Shown in pieces: positions 1 to 8,459 of a stretch of DNA of 64,000 nucleotides (positions within the stretch are counted from its first letter, which is position 1; each line of letters opens with the position of its first letter). Below the pieces are notes generated by a model that saw only the letters and a list, made by a program, of their open reading frames with translations, did not search any database and was not told the origin of the DNA. A program made the position numbers and the translations under genes. The stretch is from contig NZ_BDCD01000020.1 of the NCBI RefSeq assembly GCF_001613325.1, forward strand, positions 1-64,000, in the 5' to 3' direction. This DNA comes from Nocardia yamanashiensis NBRC 100130 (GTDB taxonomy: Bacteria; Actinomycetota; Actinomycetes; Mycobacteriales; Mycobacteriaceae).

Positions 1-122
1 GCTACGGCCGGCCCGGCCTGCGAACCGTCCTGCGCCGCAGCGGAATCCGAATCCTCTCCCGCTGCGGCGGTAGGCCGCGTCGCTCTGGCGGCCGCGGACG
101 GATCGCCCTCCGGGTCGCTCAT
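1..122 (-). CDS. Trp biosynthesis-associated membrane protein, N-terminal part
   Basis: Only the first 40 codons are inside the window; the gene runs off the left edge. It starts with ATG at 122, which overlaps the trpE stop codon in an ATGA, so it is probably translated by coupling to trpE. The visible part is a hydrophilic Ala/Ser/Asp-rich leader and no membrane segment is seen yet. The assignment rests on position: in mycobacteria the gene directly after trpE encodes a TIGR02234-type Trp-associated membrane protein (Rv1610 in M. tuberculosis). The product name is therefore inferred from gene order, not from visible domains. Confidence 0.6.
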   Translation of the reverse strand, partial: MSDPEGDPSAAARATRPTAAAGEDSDSAAAQDGSQAGPAV

Positions 123-1666
123 TGCGGCTCGCTCGGGCGGAAGGCGCGCACCGTTTCCGCGGCGGCGACGGCCTTCAGCACCGCCATCGCCTTGTTGCGG
201 GATTCGACGTCCTCGTATTCCGGGTCGGAGTCGGCGACCACGCCCGCGCCCGCCTGGACGTAGGCGGTGCCGTCCTTGAGGAGGGCGGTGCGGATGCAGA
301 TGGCGGTGTCGGCGTCGCCGGCGAAATCGAGGTAGCCGACCACGCCGCCGTAGATGCCGCGGCGGGTGGGTTCGAGTTCCTCGATGAGTTCCATGGCGCG
401 GACCTTCGGTGCGCCGGACAGGGTGCCGGCGGGGAAGCAGGCGTTGACCGCGTCGAGGGCGACCTTGCCGGGCGCGAGGCGGCCGGAGACCGTCGACACC
501 AGGTGCATGACGTGCGAATAGCGCTCGATGTGGCGGTATTCGGTGACGCGCACGGTGCCGGGTTCGCAGACGCGGCCCAGATCGTTGCGGCCGAGATCGA
601 CGAGCATGAGGTGCTCGGCGTTCTCCTTCTCGTCGGCGAGCAGGCCCTTCTCCAGCAGCAGGTCGTCCTCCTCGGTGGCCCCGCGCCAGCGGGTGCCCGC
701 GATCGGGTGCGTGGTGGCGACGCCGTCCTTCACCGTGACCAGGGATTCGGGGCTGGAGCCGACGATGGAGAACGCGGTCTCGCCGGAGCCGTCCGGAATG
801 TGCATGAGGTACATGTACGGGCTCGGATTCGACGCCCGCAGCATCCGATACAGGTCGATGGGCGTGCCGCCGTACTCCATCTCGAACCGCTGCGACAGCA
901 CCACCTGGAACGCTTCGCCGGCCTCGATCTCCTTGACCAGGCGGCGCACGCCCGCCCCGAATTCCTCGGAGGTGCGCTGGCGGCGGTAGTTCGGTTCGGG
1001 GCGGTCGAAGACCGACACCGTGGAATCGGCGGGCGCGGCGAGAGCCTCGGTCATGCGATCCAGCCGCGCCACCGCGTCGTCGTAGGCCTCGTCCACGCGT
1101 TCGTCGGTGCCGTTCCAGTTGACGGCATTGGCGATGAGCGTGATCGCGCCCTCGTGATGGTCGAACGCGGCCAGGTCGGTGGCCAGCATGAGCACCATCT
1201 CGGGCAATCGCAGATCATCGGCCGCGAGGACCGGCAGCCGCTCGATGCGCCGCACCGCGTCATAGCCCAGATACCCGACCATGCCGCCGGTCAGAGGCGG
1301 CAAACCGGGCACCCGCTCGGTGCGCAGCACCTCCAGCGCCTCCCGCAGCGCGACCAGCGGGTCGCCGCCCACGGGCGCGTCGGCCGGCGTCTGCCCCAGC
1401 CACGCCGCCTCGCCGTCCACCACGGTCAGCGCGGACGGGCTGCCCGCGCCGATGAACGACCATCGGGACCAGGAGCGCCCGTTCTCGGCGGACTCCAGCA
1501 GGAAGGTCCCGGCCCGGTCCCCCGCCAGCTTGCGATAGGCCGAGAGCGGAGTCTCCGAGTCCGCCAACACCTTTCGGGTCACGGGGACCACCCGGTGGTC
1601 GGCCGCGAGCTCACGGAACTGTTCCCGGGACGTGGTGTTGTCATTAGGCGAGCCGTGCATGACCAC
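119..1666 (-). CDS. trpE: Anthranilate synthase component I
   Basis: Catalyses chorismate plus glutamine (via the TrpG subunit) to anthranilate, the first step of tryptophan synthesis. The 515-residue protein has the usual TrpE length. The N-terminal half is the Trp-binding regulatory domain, with the feedback-site LLES at residues 56-59. The C-terminal half is the chorismate-binding domain, with the signatures PIAGTRWRG, DLGRNDLGRV, FPAGTLSGAPK and a Gly-rich QAGAGVVADS near the end. The start is the first of two nearby Met codons (residues 1 and 3). The stop overlaps the next gene by ATGA. No run of Trp codons suggesting an attenuator leader is visible upstream. Confidence 0.97.
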   Translation of the reverse strand: MVMHGSPNDNTTSREQFRELAADHRVVPVTRKVLADSETPLSAYRKLAGDRAGTFLLESAENGRSWSRWSFIGAGSPSALTVVDGEAAWLGQTPADAPVGGDPLVALREALEVLRTERVPGLPPLTGGMVGYLGYDAVRRIERLPVLAADDLRLPEMVLMLATDLAAFDHHEGAITLIANAVNWNGTDERVDEAYDDAVARLDRMTEALAAPADSTVSVFDRPEPNYRRQRTSEEFGAGVRRLVKEIEAGEAFQVVLSQRFEMEYGGTPIDLYRMLRASNPSPYMYLMHIPDGSGETAFSIVGSSPESLVTVKDGVATTHPIAGTRWRGATEEDDLLLEKGLLADEKENAEHLMLVDLGRNDLGRVCEPGTVRVTEYRHIERYSHVMHLVSTVSGRLAPGKVALDAVNACFPAGTLSGAPKVRAMELIEELEPTRRGIYGGVVGYLDFAGDADTAICIRTALLKDGTAYVQAGAGVVADSDPEYEDVESRNKAMAVLKAVAAAETVRAFRPSEPQ

Positions 1667-1849
1667 ATCATTCCAGGCCCGGGGGCCGGGATATAAATCG
1701 CTATCCCCTCCCAGCCGCAGGACCCTCCGCCGCGAATACCTGAAGCGGTCATCACTACACTCGCGGCATCCTGCTCCGGCAGAAGACTCTGCTCAGCAGT
1801 ACTTGGAGAGGTCGCACGCGGTATCCCATTCGAGAGGAGTTCAACACAG

Positions 1850-2155
1850 ATGTACCCCTCGCAACCGGTCGCACCGGAGGGTCCACGGCACGCAGCTCCG
1901 CAGGTCGGTCACGGCATGATGCCGGGCCAGCCGCCGCGGATGATGAGCATGAACGGCGGTGGCAAGTATTCCGCCATCGCCTCTTTCGTCACGTATGTGA
2001 AGGCCCTGGAGGCGCTGGATCCGCGCAGCTTCCCGGACGAGTACGCCGAGCACACCGACCGGATCCGGGAGCTGAAGCCGTTCCTGCGGGCGCACGGCAT
2101 CCTCGATGTCATGGACATCAAGAACCCGGAAGTCGCCGCCCTGATCGGCGTGTGA
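1850..2155 (+). CDS. Small hypothetical protein
   Basis: A 101-residue protein of unknown function, divergent from trpE. A strong GAGGAG ribosome site precedes the ATG by about 9 bases. The first 35 residues are Pro/Met/Gly-rich and probably disordered. The rest is a compact, charged helical segment (KYSAIASFVTYVKALEAL to the end) without signal peptide or membrane segment. It is followed by a strong hairpin terminator, so it is probably transcribed alone. The good ribosome site and ordinary codon use make it a credible gene; no family was recognised. Confidence 0.75.
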   Translation: MYPSQPVAPEGPRHAAPQVGHGMMPGQPPRMMSMNGGGKYSAIASFVTYVKALEALDPRSFPDEYAEHTDRIRELKPFLRAHGILDVMDIKNPEVAALIGV

Positions 2156-2190
2156 TCCACGGGCTCACGGTGGGTGACCCGGTTTTTCGG

Positions 2191-2219
2191 GGGTCCCGGG
2201 GGTTGCGCTCCCGGGACCC
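2191..2219 (+). terminator. Hairpin terminator
   Basis: A perfect 10-bp stem (GGGTCCCGGG / CCCGGGACCC) with a 9-base loop lies 35 bases after the stop of the gene ending at 2155. There is no T-tract, as is common in GC-rich actinobacteria. It separates that gene from the peroxiredoxin promoter just downstream. Confidence 0.7.
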
Positions 2220-2228
2220 TCATTCAGT

Positions 2229-2234
2229 TAGTCT
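2229..2234 (+). promoter_or_regulatory. -10 element, leaderless peroxiredoxin
   Basis: TAGTCT fits the actinobacterial TANNNT -10 box and ends 7 bases before the ATG at 2242. No Shine-Dalgarno sequence lies between them. Transcription would start at or next to the A of the ATG, giving a leaderless mRNA. This is inferred from spacing only. Confidence 0.5.
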
Positions 2235-2241
2235 GCCTAAC

Positions 2242-2700
2242 ATGAAGGCTGGCCAGCTCGCCCCGAACTTCTCTCTCCCCGATCAATCCGGCGCTCCGCG
2301 GACCCTGGAATCCCTCTTGGCCGACGGCCCGGTGGTGCTCTTCTTCTACCCCGCCGCCAACACCCCCGTCTGCACCGCCGAAGCCTGCCATTTCCGGGAT
2401 CTGGCAAGCGAATTCAAGGCCCTGGGCGCGACCTGCGTCGGCATCAGCGCCGATTCGGTGGACGTGCAGTCCGGCTTCGCCGAGAAGCAGTCCCTCGGCT
2501 ACCCCGTACTCTCCGATCAGGGCGCGAAGGTGGCGGCCGAATTCGGCGTCAAACGCGGCCTGCTCGGCGCCCTGGTCCCGGTCAAGCGCACCACCTTCGT
2601 CATCGACCCGGACCGCACCATCGCCAAGGTCATCTCGAGCGAACTGCGCGCCAACGTGCATGCCGACGAAGCGCTCGAATTCCTGCGGACCCGGGGCTGA
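2242..2700 (+). CDS. bcp: Peroxiredoxin, BCP/PrxQ type
   Basis: Thiol peroxidase that reduces hydroperoxides in the cytosol. The 152-residue protein is a full AhpC/TSA thioredoxin-fold domain. The peroxidatic Cys lies in TPVCTAEAC (about residues 43-51), with the second Cys five residues later, the atypical 2-Cys arrangement of BCP proteins. An in-frame start further upstream (2152) would add 30 residues with no homology, so the ATG at 2242, directly after a -10 box, is preferred. A bcp gene next to trpE matches mycobacterial gene order (Rv1608c). The following small gene starts 4 bases after its stop. Confidence 0.92.
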   Translation: MKAGQLAPNFSLPDQSGAPRTLESLLADGPVVLFFYPAANTPVCTAEACHFRDLASEFKALGATCVGISADSVDVQSGFAEKQSLGYPVLSDQGAKVAAEFGVKRGLLGALVPVKRTTFVIDPDRTIAKVISSELRANVHADEALEFLRTRG

Positions 2701-2704
2701 TCGA

Positions 2705-2995
2705 ATGGCCTTCGTGCGGCTGGCGTTCTTCCCGGGCGGTACCGAGCGGCACTATCTGGCCATCGGGGCCGAACTCGACGACGTCGAATTCCCGCCCGGG
2801 CGGCTGCTTTTCGCCGCCGGACCGGCCGACGGCGGCTGGCAGGTGGTGCAGGTCTGGGAGACCCGCGCCCAGCTCGACGCCTTCAACCAGGCGCATTTCC
2901 TGCCCGCCCTGGCCCGGGCGGCCGGGCGGGCCTTCCCGCAGCCGCCGCGGGTCACCGATTTCGAAACCCTGGATCTGTCTTTCAGCGCACCCTGA
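2705..2995 (+). CDS. Small ABM-like dimeric alpha/beta barrel protein
   Basis: A 96-residue protein starting 4 bases after the peroxiredoxin stop, probably in the same operon. It begins MAFVRLAFFPGGT and has the alternating strand/helix pattern and central VVQVWETRAQLDAF of small dimeric alpha/beta-barrel proteins such as antibiotic biosynthesis monooxygenase-like domains. No metal or cofactor residues can be assigned. The fold is an inference from sequence style. A role in oxidative stress is suggested only by its neighbour. Confidence 0.7.
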   Translation: MAFVRLAFFPGGTERHYLAIGAELDDVEFPPGRLLFAAGPADGGWQVVQVWETRAQLDAFNQAHFLPALARAAGRAFPQPPRVTDFETLDLSFSAP

Positions 2996-3053
2996 TCCGG
3001 TGCGCACCTGCTCGAGCGACCTGACGTGAATTCGAATTCCGAGGGGGCCCAGC

Positions 3054-4343
3054 TTGACCAGCACGACCACCACCGGTGCGAGAACGGAGGACGCGGGCGC
3101 GCCATCGCGGGATGATGGACGGGTGCCTGCGCAAAACTTCGGGCGCACAACGTTTTTCATCCTCGCCTGCACCTCGGTGCTGTCGGGGGTGTTGCTGTTC
3201 GCCACGGTCGACCCCCACCTGCGCGAAGTGGGGATGCTGGCGGGCGGGCTGGACACGCACATCTACCGGGACGGGGCGCTGCGGGTGCTGCGCGATATCC
3301 CGCTGTACGAGGACCCGACGCTGGCGGGGTTGTCCTACACCTATACGCCGTTCTCCACCTTGAGTTTCCTGCCGATCGCGGCGGTGCCGTGGGGGTGGGT
3401 GAACGGGACCTGGGCGGCGCTGAACCTGGTCATGCTGTTCGGGTGTGTGCTGCTGTGCTGGAAACTGCTGGGGTACACGCTGACTCGGCGGCTCGCGGCG
3501 GTGAGCGCGCTGATCACGCTGACCTGCACCTTCCTGGAACCGGTGCGGTCGACGCTGTACTACGGGCAGATCAATCTGATTCTGATGGCGCTGGTGCTGC
3601 TGGGATTCTCACGGCCGGACGGCAGCCGCGCGCGCGGCATCGGGGTGGGGATCGCGGCCGGAATCAAGCTGGTGCCACTGTTTTTCGTGGTGCAGTTCGC
3701 GGTCCTGCGGCAGTGGCGGGCGGCCCTCACGGCGGCGGCGACGTTCCTGGCGACGGTGCTGATCGCGTGGATCGTGCTGCCGGCGGATTCGCGGCAGTAC
3801 TGGACCTCGACGTTCTTCCATTCGGATCGGATCGCACCCGATACCCAGCCGGCCAATCAGTCACTGCGCGGGGCGGTCGCGCATCTGCTGGATCATCCGG
3901 TGCAGATGCGGTACTGGCTGCTGCTGGCGGTGCCGGTCGCGGTTATCGGGCTGCTGGTGAGCGCGGCGCTGTACCAGCGCGGGGAACGGCTGCTCGGGGT
4001 CACGCTGAGTGGGATGACGGCGTGCGCGGTCTCGCCGTTCGCGTGGAATCACCACTGGGTGTGGTTCGTGCCGTTGTTCGTGTACTGCGTGCACCGGGCG
4101 CAGTCCGCACCCCGCTGGTGGGGTGCGGCCGGGGCGCTGTATCTGGCGGTCGGGGCGTGGAGTTACCACTGGACCGAGACCTGGGTGGTGGTGGGCTGGT
4201 TCCTGTTCCCGCCGTCGTGGCCGGTTTCGCCGATTCTGCTGAACATGTACGTGATCGTGTATCTGATCATTCTCGGCGCGGCGCTGCGGTTCGTCGGCGT
4301 CCGGCGCGGCTGGGCGCTGGTCCGCAGCGGCGCTGGGGCGTAG
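3054..4343 (+). CDS. GT87-type (DUF2029) membrane mannosyltransferase
   Basis: A polytopic membrane protein of 429 residues with about 10 hydrophobic segments after a 30-residue cytosolic N-terminus. The first extracellular loop carries GLDTHIYRDGALR (about residues 65-77), the Asp-containing motif of the DUF2029/GT87 family. Members such as mycobacterial PimE and MptC move mannose from polyprenyl-phosphate-mannose to phosphatidylinositol mannosides or lipomannan. The TTG at 3054 is preceded by GAGGGGG at about 8 bases; a GTG near 3121 is an alternative start. The exact acceptor cannot be told from sequence. Confidence 0.82.
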   Translation: MTSTTTTGARTEDAGAPSRDDGRVPAQNFGRTTFFILACTSVLSGVLLFATVDPHLREVGMLAGGLDTHIYRDGALRVLRDIPLYEDPTLAGLSYTYTPFSTLSFLPIAAVPWGWVNGTWAALNLVMLFGCVLLCWKLLGYTLTRRLAAVSALITLTCTFLEPVRSTLYYGQINLILMALVLLGFSRPDGSRARGIGVGIAAGIKLVPLFFVVQFAVLRQWRAALTAAATFLATVLIAWIVLPADSRQYWTSTFFHSDRIAPDTQPANQSLRGAVAHLLDHPVQMRYWLLLAVPVAVIGLLVSAALYQRGERLLGVTLSGMTACAVSPFAWNHHWVWFVPLFVYCVHRAQSAPRWWGAAGALYLAVGAWSYHWTETWVVVGWFLFPPSWPVSPILLNMYVIVYLIILGAALRFVGVRRGWALVRSGAGA

Positions 4344-4393
4344 CCGGAGTGGCGTTCCGGCGCTGTCCGGCGCCTCCGGCATACGCTGCTGGC

Positions 4394-4990
4394 ATGACTA
4401 CGCCCAGTACAGAACAGCCGGAACGGAAGAGTTCGTCCTTCGTCACGTGGCGCAATCGCATCATTGCCCTGCTGTTGCTGGCACTCGTGCTGTGGATCGC
4501 CTATCTGATTCTGGCGGCGTTCATTCCGCGTTGGTGGGCGCAGCGCATCGCGGAAATGGTGTCGGGCAGTTTCTCCAAGGGCATCTGGTACGGCTTGGTC
4601 ATCGGATTGCTGTGCACGCTGATCCCGCTTTTGCTGTTCCTGTTCGCGGGCACCACTTGGAAAAAACGGGGTGGTCCGTTTATTGCGGGCGCTTCCGCCG
4701 TTCTCGCCGTCGTGCTCGCCGTCCCGAATTTGATGACGCTGACCATCGTGCTCGGCAACTCCAATGCCGCACACGCCGGAGAACGCATTCTCGATGTCGA
4801 CGCGCCGGCCTTTCGCGGAGCGGCGATGACCGGCGCCATCGCCGCCGCCGTATTGTTCCTGCTGGTGGCATTTCTGGTGGTGCGCAGGCGATTCCGCCGG
4901 CATCGTGCCGAGAAACAACGGGCGGAACAAGAAAAGCAGCGCGTGTCGCCGGAAATCCCAGCTAATCCCCCGGACCTCGGCGCGAACTGA
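4394..4990 (+). CDS. Four-TM membrane protein, unknown function
   Basis: A 198-residue protein with four clear hydrophobic segments (about residues 24-46, 66-90, 100-120, 137-160) and a charged, Glu/Lys/Arg-rich C-terminal tail that should be cytosolic. Loops have few conserved polar residues, so no transport or catalytic role can be assigned. The ATG at 4394 lies 50 bases after the mannosyltransferase stop, and the two could share a transcript. Permease-like hypothetical proteins of this size are common in nocardiae. Confidence 0.75.
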   Translation: MTTPSTEQPERKSSSFVTWRNRIIALLLLALVLWIAYLILAAFIPRWWAQRIAEMVSGSFSKGIWYGLVIGLLCTLIPLLLFLFAGTTWKKRGGPFIAGASAVLAVVLAVPNLMTLTIVLGNSNAAHAGERILDVDAPAFRGAAMTGAIAAAVLFLLVAFLVVRRRFRRHRAEKQRAEQEKQRVSPEIPANPPDLGAN

Positions 4991-5158
4991 GCCGCGTGGC
5001 GACACGCGTGATCGATGTCACGTCATTGAGCAACCCCGTGACGGTTGAGCGAAATCGTGGCAAACTTCAACGTGCGGGTGACTCGCCGTTCCTCTTCCGC
5101 CGGCCGACAGAGCCACCGGCACAACAAGTCACTTGGCTGCTACGAGAGGGCGCGCACG

Positions 5159-5650
5159 GTGACCAAGTGGTTGAATCCGATGGAACAGCGAGCTTGGCGT
5201 ACCCTCGTGGCCCTCACCACTCGCCTGCCCGCCGCACTGGACACTCAGCTGCAACGCGAGTCCGGGATTACCCATTTCGAATACTTCGTGATGACCCTGC
5301 TCTCCGAAGAACCAGGGCACCGATTGCAACTGAGTGAGCTTGCCCAGAAGGCAAACGCATCGCTATCGCGCCTCTCGCACGTGATCTCCAAACTCGAACG
5401 CCTCGGCTGGGCGCAACGCGTCTCGATCACCGGCCGGCGCGGCGCCCAGGCGGTCCTGACCGAGGCCGGTTTCCGCAAGGTCACCGAGGCCGCCCCCGGC
5501 TATCTGGAAACCGTGCGCGGCCTCGTCTTCGACGGCCTCGACAAGGAACAGACCAAACAGCTGCTCGAACTCGGCGAAACCCTGGTCGCCCAGCTCGACA
5601 AGGGCATGGCCCGCGGCCTCGGCCGCTCCGGACGACCCCCCGTCCACTGA
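5159..5650 (+). CDS. MarR family transcriptional regulator
   Basis: A 163-residue winged-helix regulator. The HTH is in QLSELAQKANASLSRLSHVISKLERLGW (about residues 57-84), and the wing contains the RRGAQAVLTEAG stretch. The GTG at 5159 has GAGAGGG about 10 bases upstream. A longer reading from a TTG at 5045 adds a basic, low-complexity leader and is less likely. The gene converges on hisI with a 17-base gap. The target is unknown; MarR proteins usually control a neighbour or themselves, but no obvious palindrome is seen in the 4991-5158 leader. Confidence 0.88.
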   Translation: MTKWLNPMEQRAWRTLVALTTRLPAALDTQLQRESGITHFEYFVMTLLSEEPGHRLQLSELAQKANASLSRLSHVISKLERLGWAQRVSITGRRGAQAVLTEAGFRKVTEAAPGYLETVRGLVFDGLDKEQTKQLLELGETLVAQLDKGMARGLGRSGRPPVH

Positions 5651-5667
5651 GAACGCCTGCGCCCCAG

Positions 5668-6036
5668 CTACTCCGCGTCCCCCAGCAGCACGTCCCCCTG
5701 CGCCAGCAGCACATCGGTATCGAAGCAGGTATGCGTCCCCGTGTGGCAGGCCGCCCCCTCCTGATCCACGATCAGCAGCACGGTGTCACCGTCACAATCC
5801 AACCGCACCTCGTGCACATACTGCGTATGCCCCGAGGTCTCCCCCTTCACCCAGTACTGCTCCCGAGACCGCGAGTAGTACGTCCCCTTCCGCGTCTCGA
5901 TCGTCCGGGCGAGGGCCTCGTCATCCATCCAAGCCATCATCAGCACATCCCCGGTGCTCTTCTCCTGCGCGATGGCAGCGAACAGCCCCTCGGCATTGCG
6001 CTTGAGACGGGCGGCGATAGCGGGGTCGAGACTCAT
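5668..6036 (-). CDS. hisI: Phosphoribosyl-AMP cyclohydrolase
   Basis: Third step of histidine synthesis: opens the purine ring of phosphoribosyl-AMP. The 122-residue protein is a stand-alone HisI without the HisE domain found in enterobacteria. Characteristic motifs are GETSGHTQYV and the Zn/Mg-binding region CDGDTVLLIVDQ followed by CHTGTHTCF, with three Cys used for zinc. It lies 53 bases after hisF on the same strand. A 10-codon mini-ORF (6065-6033) ends in an ATGA overlap with its start. Confidence 0.97.
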   Translation of the reverse strand: MSLDPAIAARLKRNAEGLFAAIAQEKSTGDVLMMAWMDDEALARTIETRKGTYYSRSREQYWVKGETSGHTQYVHEVRLDCDGDTVLLIVDQEGAACHTGTHTCFDTDVLLAQGDVLLGDAE

Positions 6037-6089
6037 GCCTCGGTTATAGCAAGGTCGTTCGTCATGCTTCGGAGCGGGGCGCGTCGGGG

Positions 6090-6863
6090 TCAGCGGACGG
6101 TGAGGCCTTCGGTGCGCATGGCGGTTTTGACTTCGCCGATGGTGAGGTCGCCGAAGTGGAAGACGCTGGCAGCGAGGACGGCGTCGGCGCCGGCTTGGAC
6201 GGCGGGGGCGAAGTCGGCTACCTTGCCGGCGCCGCCGGAGGCGATGACGGGGACCGAGACGGCGGCGCGGACGGCGCGGATCATGGGGAGGTCGAAGCCG
6301 GCTTTGGTGCCGTCGGCGTCCATGGAGTTGAGCAGGATTTCGCCGACGCCGAGTTCGGCGCCGCGGATGGCCCATTCGACGGCGTCGATGCCGGTGCCGC
6401 GTTTGCCGCCGTGGGTGGTGACTTCCCAGCCGGACGGGGTGGGTTGACCGCCTTCGGGGACGGTGCGGGCATCCACCGAGAGCACGATGCACTGGGAGCC
6501 GAAGCGTTCCGACATTTCGCGCAGGACTTCGGGGCGGGCGATGGCGGCGGTGTTGACCGAGACCTTGTCGGCGCCGGCGCGCAGGAGGCGGTCGACGTCT
6601 TCGACGGTGCGGACGCCGCCGCCGACGGTGAGCGGGATGAAGATCTGTTCGGCGGTGCGGGTGACGACGTCGATCATGGTGCCGCGGTCGCCGGTGGAGG
6701 CGGTGACGTCCAAGAAGGTGAGTTCGTCGGCGCCCTGGGCGTCGTAGGTGGCGGCGAGTTCGACGGGATCGCCCGCGTCGCGCAGGTTCTCGAAGTTGAC
6801 GCCCTTGACGACGCGGCCGGCGTCGACATCCAGGCAGGGGATGACACGGACTGCCAAGCTCAT
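6090..6863 (-). CDS. hisF: Imidazole glycerol phosphate synthase cyclase subunit
   Basis: Cyclase subunit that uses ammonia from HisH to convert PRFAR to imidazole glycerol phosphate and AICAR. The 257-residue (beta/alpha)8 barrel has the expected length. Catalytic Asp residues lie in VIPCLDVDAGRVVKG (residue 11 region) and ILLNSMDADGTKAG. Phosphate-binding loops are LTVGGGVRT and ASGGAG. Its ATG overlaps the impA stop in an ATGA. Its partner hisH is not adjacent: it lies about 7 kb away across an accessory island. Confidence 0.97.
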   Translation of the reverse strand: MSLAVRVIPCLDVDAGRVVKGVNFENLRDAGDPVELAATYDAQGADELTFLDVTASTGDRGTMIDVVTRTAEQIFIPLTVGGGVRTVEDVDRLLRAGADKVSVNTAAIARPEVLREMSERFGSQCIVLSVDARTVPEGGQPTPSGWEVTTHGGKRGTGIDAVEWAIRGAELGVGEILLNSMDADGTKAGFDLPMIRAVRAAVSVPVIASGGAGKVADFAPAVQAGADAVLAASVFHFGDLTIGEVKTAMRTEGLTVR

Positions 6864-7672
6864 TGCGATACCTCTCCTCGGACGCGATCGGCCGTGACGG
6901 TGATCATGTCCAGTAGTTCTTCGTGCACGCCGGGGGCGGCCGCGAGCACCGAACCGGATTCGATGGTCCAGTCCCGGCCCAGCAGGTCGGTGACGACGCC
7001 GCCGGCGGCGCGCACCAGGGCGACGCCCGCGGCATTGTCCCAGGGGTGGTGGCCGAACACGACCGCGCCGCCGAGCACGCCGGATGCGGTGTAGGCCAGG
7101 TCGATTCCGGTGGAGCCGTGCATGCGCAGGCGGCCGGACAGGCGGCTGAGCGCGCCCAGCAGGTTGAAGCGGAAGATGCCGGGGATACGGCCCGCGCCGT
7201 CGATATTGAAGGTGCCGAAGCCGATCATGGAGTCCGAGAGTTTCGCGGCTTCCAAGGGCGGCAAAGGTTTTCCGTTCAGGAACACCGGCCCGCCGACGGC
7301 CGCGGCATAGCGCTGACCCTGCATGGGCAGCCAGGTCAGGCCGAGCACCGGCACGCCGTCGCGGACCAGCGCCAGCAGCATGCCGCAGAGCGGGTGTCCC
7401 TGTGAGTAATTGAAGGTCCCGTCGATGGGATCGAGCACCCACGCCGTCCCGGAGGTCAGCTGCGGTCCGCCGAATTCCTCACCGTGCACCGGGATTCCGG
7501 TGCGCTCGGCCAATTGCGCCGAGATCTGCTTCTCGAGCTCCAGGTCGAGGGCGGTCGCGAAATCGTTGCGCCCCTTCTGGACTGCGCTGGGAGCGCCGAT
7601 CCCCTCCACGAAACGCGGTGCGGCAGTGTCGAGCACATCGCTGGCGATGGTGAGCAGCTCGGCGAGTTCCAT
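6860..7672 (-). CDS. impA: Inositol monophosphatase family protein
   Basis: A 270-residue Mg2+-dependent sugar-phosphate phosphatase. The metal-binding motifs GEEFGG (about residues 69-74) and WVLDPIDGTFNYSQG (about residues 87-101) and the C-terminal WDNAAGVALVRAAGG are all present. In mycobacteria and corynebacteria impA sits between hisA and hisF exactly as here. Substrates there are thought to be inositol phosphates or related sugar phosphates, not necessarily histidinol phosphate. The gene is 5 bases from hisA and overlaps hisF by 4 bases. Confidence 0.93.
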   Translation of the reverse strand: MELAELLTIASDVLDTAAPRFVEGIGAPSAVQKGRNDFATALDLELEKQISAQLAERTGIPVHGEEFGGPQLTSGTAWVLDPIDGTFNYSQGHPLCGMLLALVRDGVPVLGLTWLPMQGQRYAAAVGGPVFLNGKPLPPLEAAKLSDSMIGFGTFNIDGAGRIPGIFRFNLLGALSRLSGRLRMHGSTGIDLAYTASGVLGGAVVFGHHPWDNAAGVALVRAAGGVVTDLLGRDWTIESGSVLAAAPGVHEELLDMITVTADRVRGEVSQ

Positions 7673-7677
7673 CGGCG

Positions 7678-8409
7678 CTAGCGAACCGCGGCCAGTGCTT
7701 CGGGCAGGGTGAACCGGCCCGCGTACAGGGCTTTACCGATGATCGCGCCTTCGACGCCTTCCTCCACCAGCGTCGCGATGGCCTTCAGATCGTCCAGCAC
7801 CGAGATGCCGCCCGAGGCGATGACCGGCGCTTCGGCGGCGTTGGCGACCTGGCTCAGCAGTTCCAGGTTGGGCCCGGTCAGGGTGCCGTCCTTGGAGACG
7901 TCGGTGACCACGTACCGCGAGCACCCGTCGCGCTCCAGGCGTTCGAGCACCTCCCACAGGTCGCCGCCGTCGGTGACCCAGCCGCGTCCGCGCAGCCGCC
8001 ATTCGCCGTCGATGAGCTTCACATCCAGCCCGACCGCGATCTTGTCGCCGTATTCGCCGATGGCCCGCGCGCACCAGTCCGGGTTCTCGATGGCCGCGGT
8101 GCCGATGTTCACCCGCGCGCACCCGGTGGCCAGGGCCGCCTTCAGGGACTCGTCGTCGCGAATGCCGCCGGACAGCTCGACCTTCACATCCAGCTCACCG
8201 ATCACCCCGGCGATCAGGTCCCGGTTACTGCCCTTGCCGAACGCCGCATCCAGATCCACCAGATGCACCCACTCGGCTCCCGCGTGCTGCCAGGCCAGGG
8301 CGGCGTCGCGCGGCGAACCGTAGGAGGTTTCGCTGCCGGCCTCTCCCTGAACGAGGCGCACGGCCTCACCATTGGCGACATCGACGGCAGGTAGCAGCAC
8401 AAGACTCAC
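7678..8409 (-). CDS. hisA: PriA: HisA/TrpF bifunctional isomerase
   Basis: Phosphoribosyl isomerase A. In actinobacteria this barrel serves both histidine (ProFAR) and tryptophan (PRA) synthesis. The 243-residue protein has the catalytic Asp in LLPAVDVANGEAVRL, the second acid in VVTDVSKDGTL, and the RLRGRGWVTDGG loop that supplies the Arg and Trp used by dual-specific PriA enzymes. Dual function is inferred from that loop; no separate trpF is seen here. The GTG start has no Shine-Dalgarno but lies 6 bases after TAAGAT, so hisA seems to have its own leaderless promoter. Confidence 0.96.
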   Translation of the reverse strand: MSLVLLPAVDVANGEAVRLVQGEAGSETSYGSPRDAALAWQHAGAEWVHLVDLDAAFGKGSNRDLIAGVIGELDVKVELSGGIRDDESLKAALATGCARVNIGTAAIENPDWCARAIGEYGDKIAVGLDVKLIDGEWRLRGRGWVTDGGDLWEVLERLERDGCSRYVVTDVSKDGTLTGPNLELLSQVANAAEAPVIASGGISVLDDLKAIATLVEEGVEGAIIGKALYAGRFTLPEALAAVR

Positions 8410-8415
8410 GCAAGC

Positions 8416-8421
8416 ATCTTA
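8416..8421 (-). promoter_or_regulatory. -10 element, leaderless hisA
   Basis: On the minus strand TAAGAT is followed after 6 bases by the hisA GTG start, with no ribosome site between. This is the spacing of actinobacterial leaderless promoters. It would give hisA-impA-hisF-hisI a promoter of their own where the island separates them from hisH. No clear -35 box is visible. Confidence 0.5.
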
Positions 8422-8459
8422 TTGGTTACCCCTCGATCCCCCGTTTCCGGGCCGACCGG

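Noticed and set aside
1667..1849. trp leader peptide or attenuator upstream of trpE
   Set aside because: No cluster of Trp codons and no convincing terminator/antiterminator pair on the minus strand.
2228..2245. Possible IdeR/DtxR iron box (TTAG...CCTAAC) before the peroxiredoxin
   Set aside because: Fewer than half of the positions of the 19-base consensus match when aligned on CCTAAC; the -10 box explains the sequence better.
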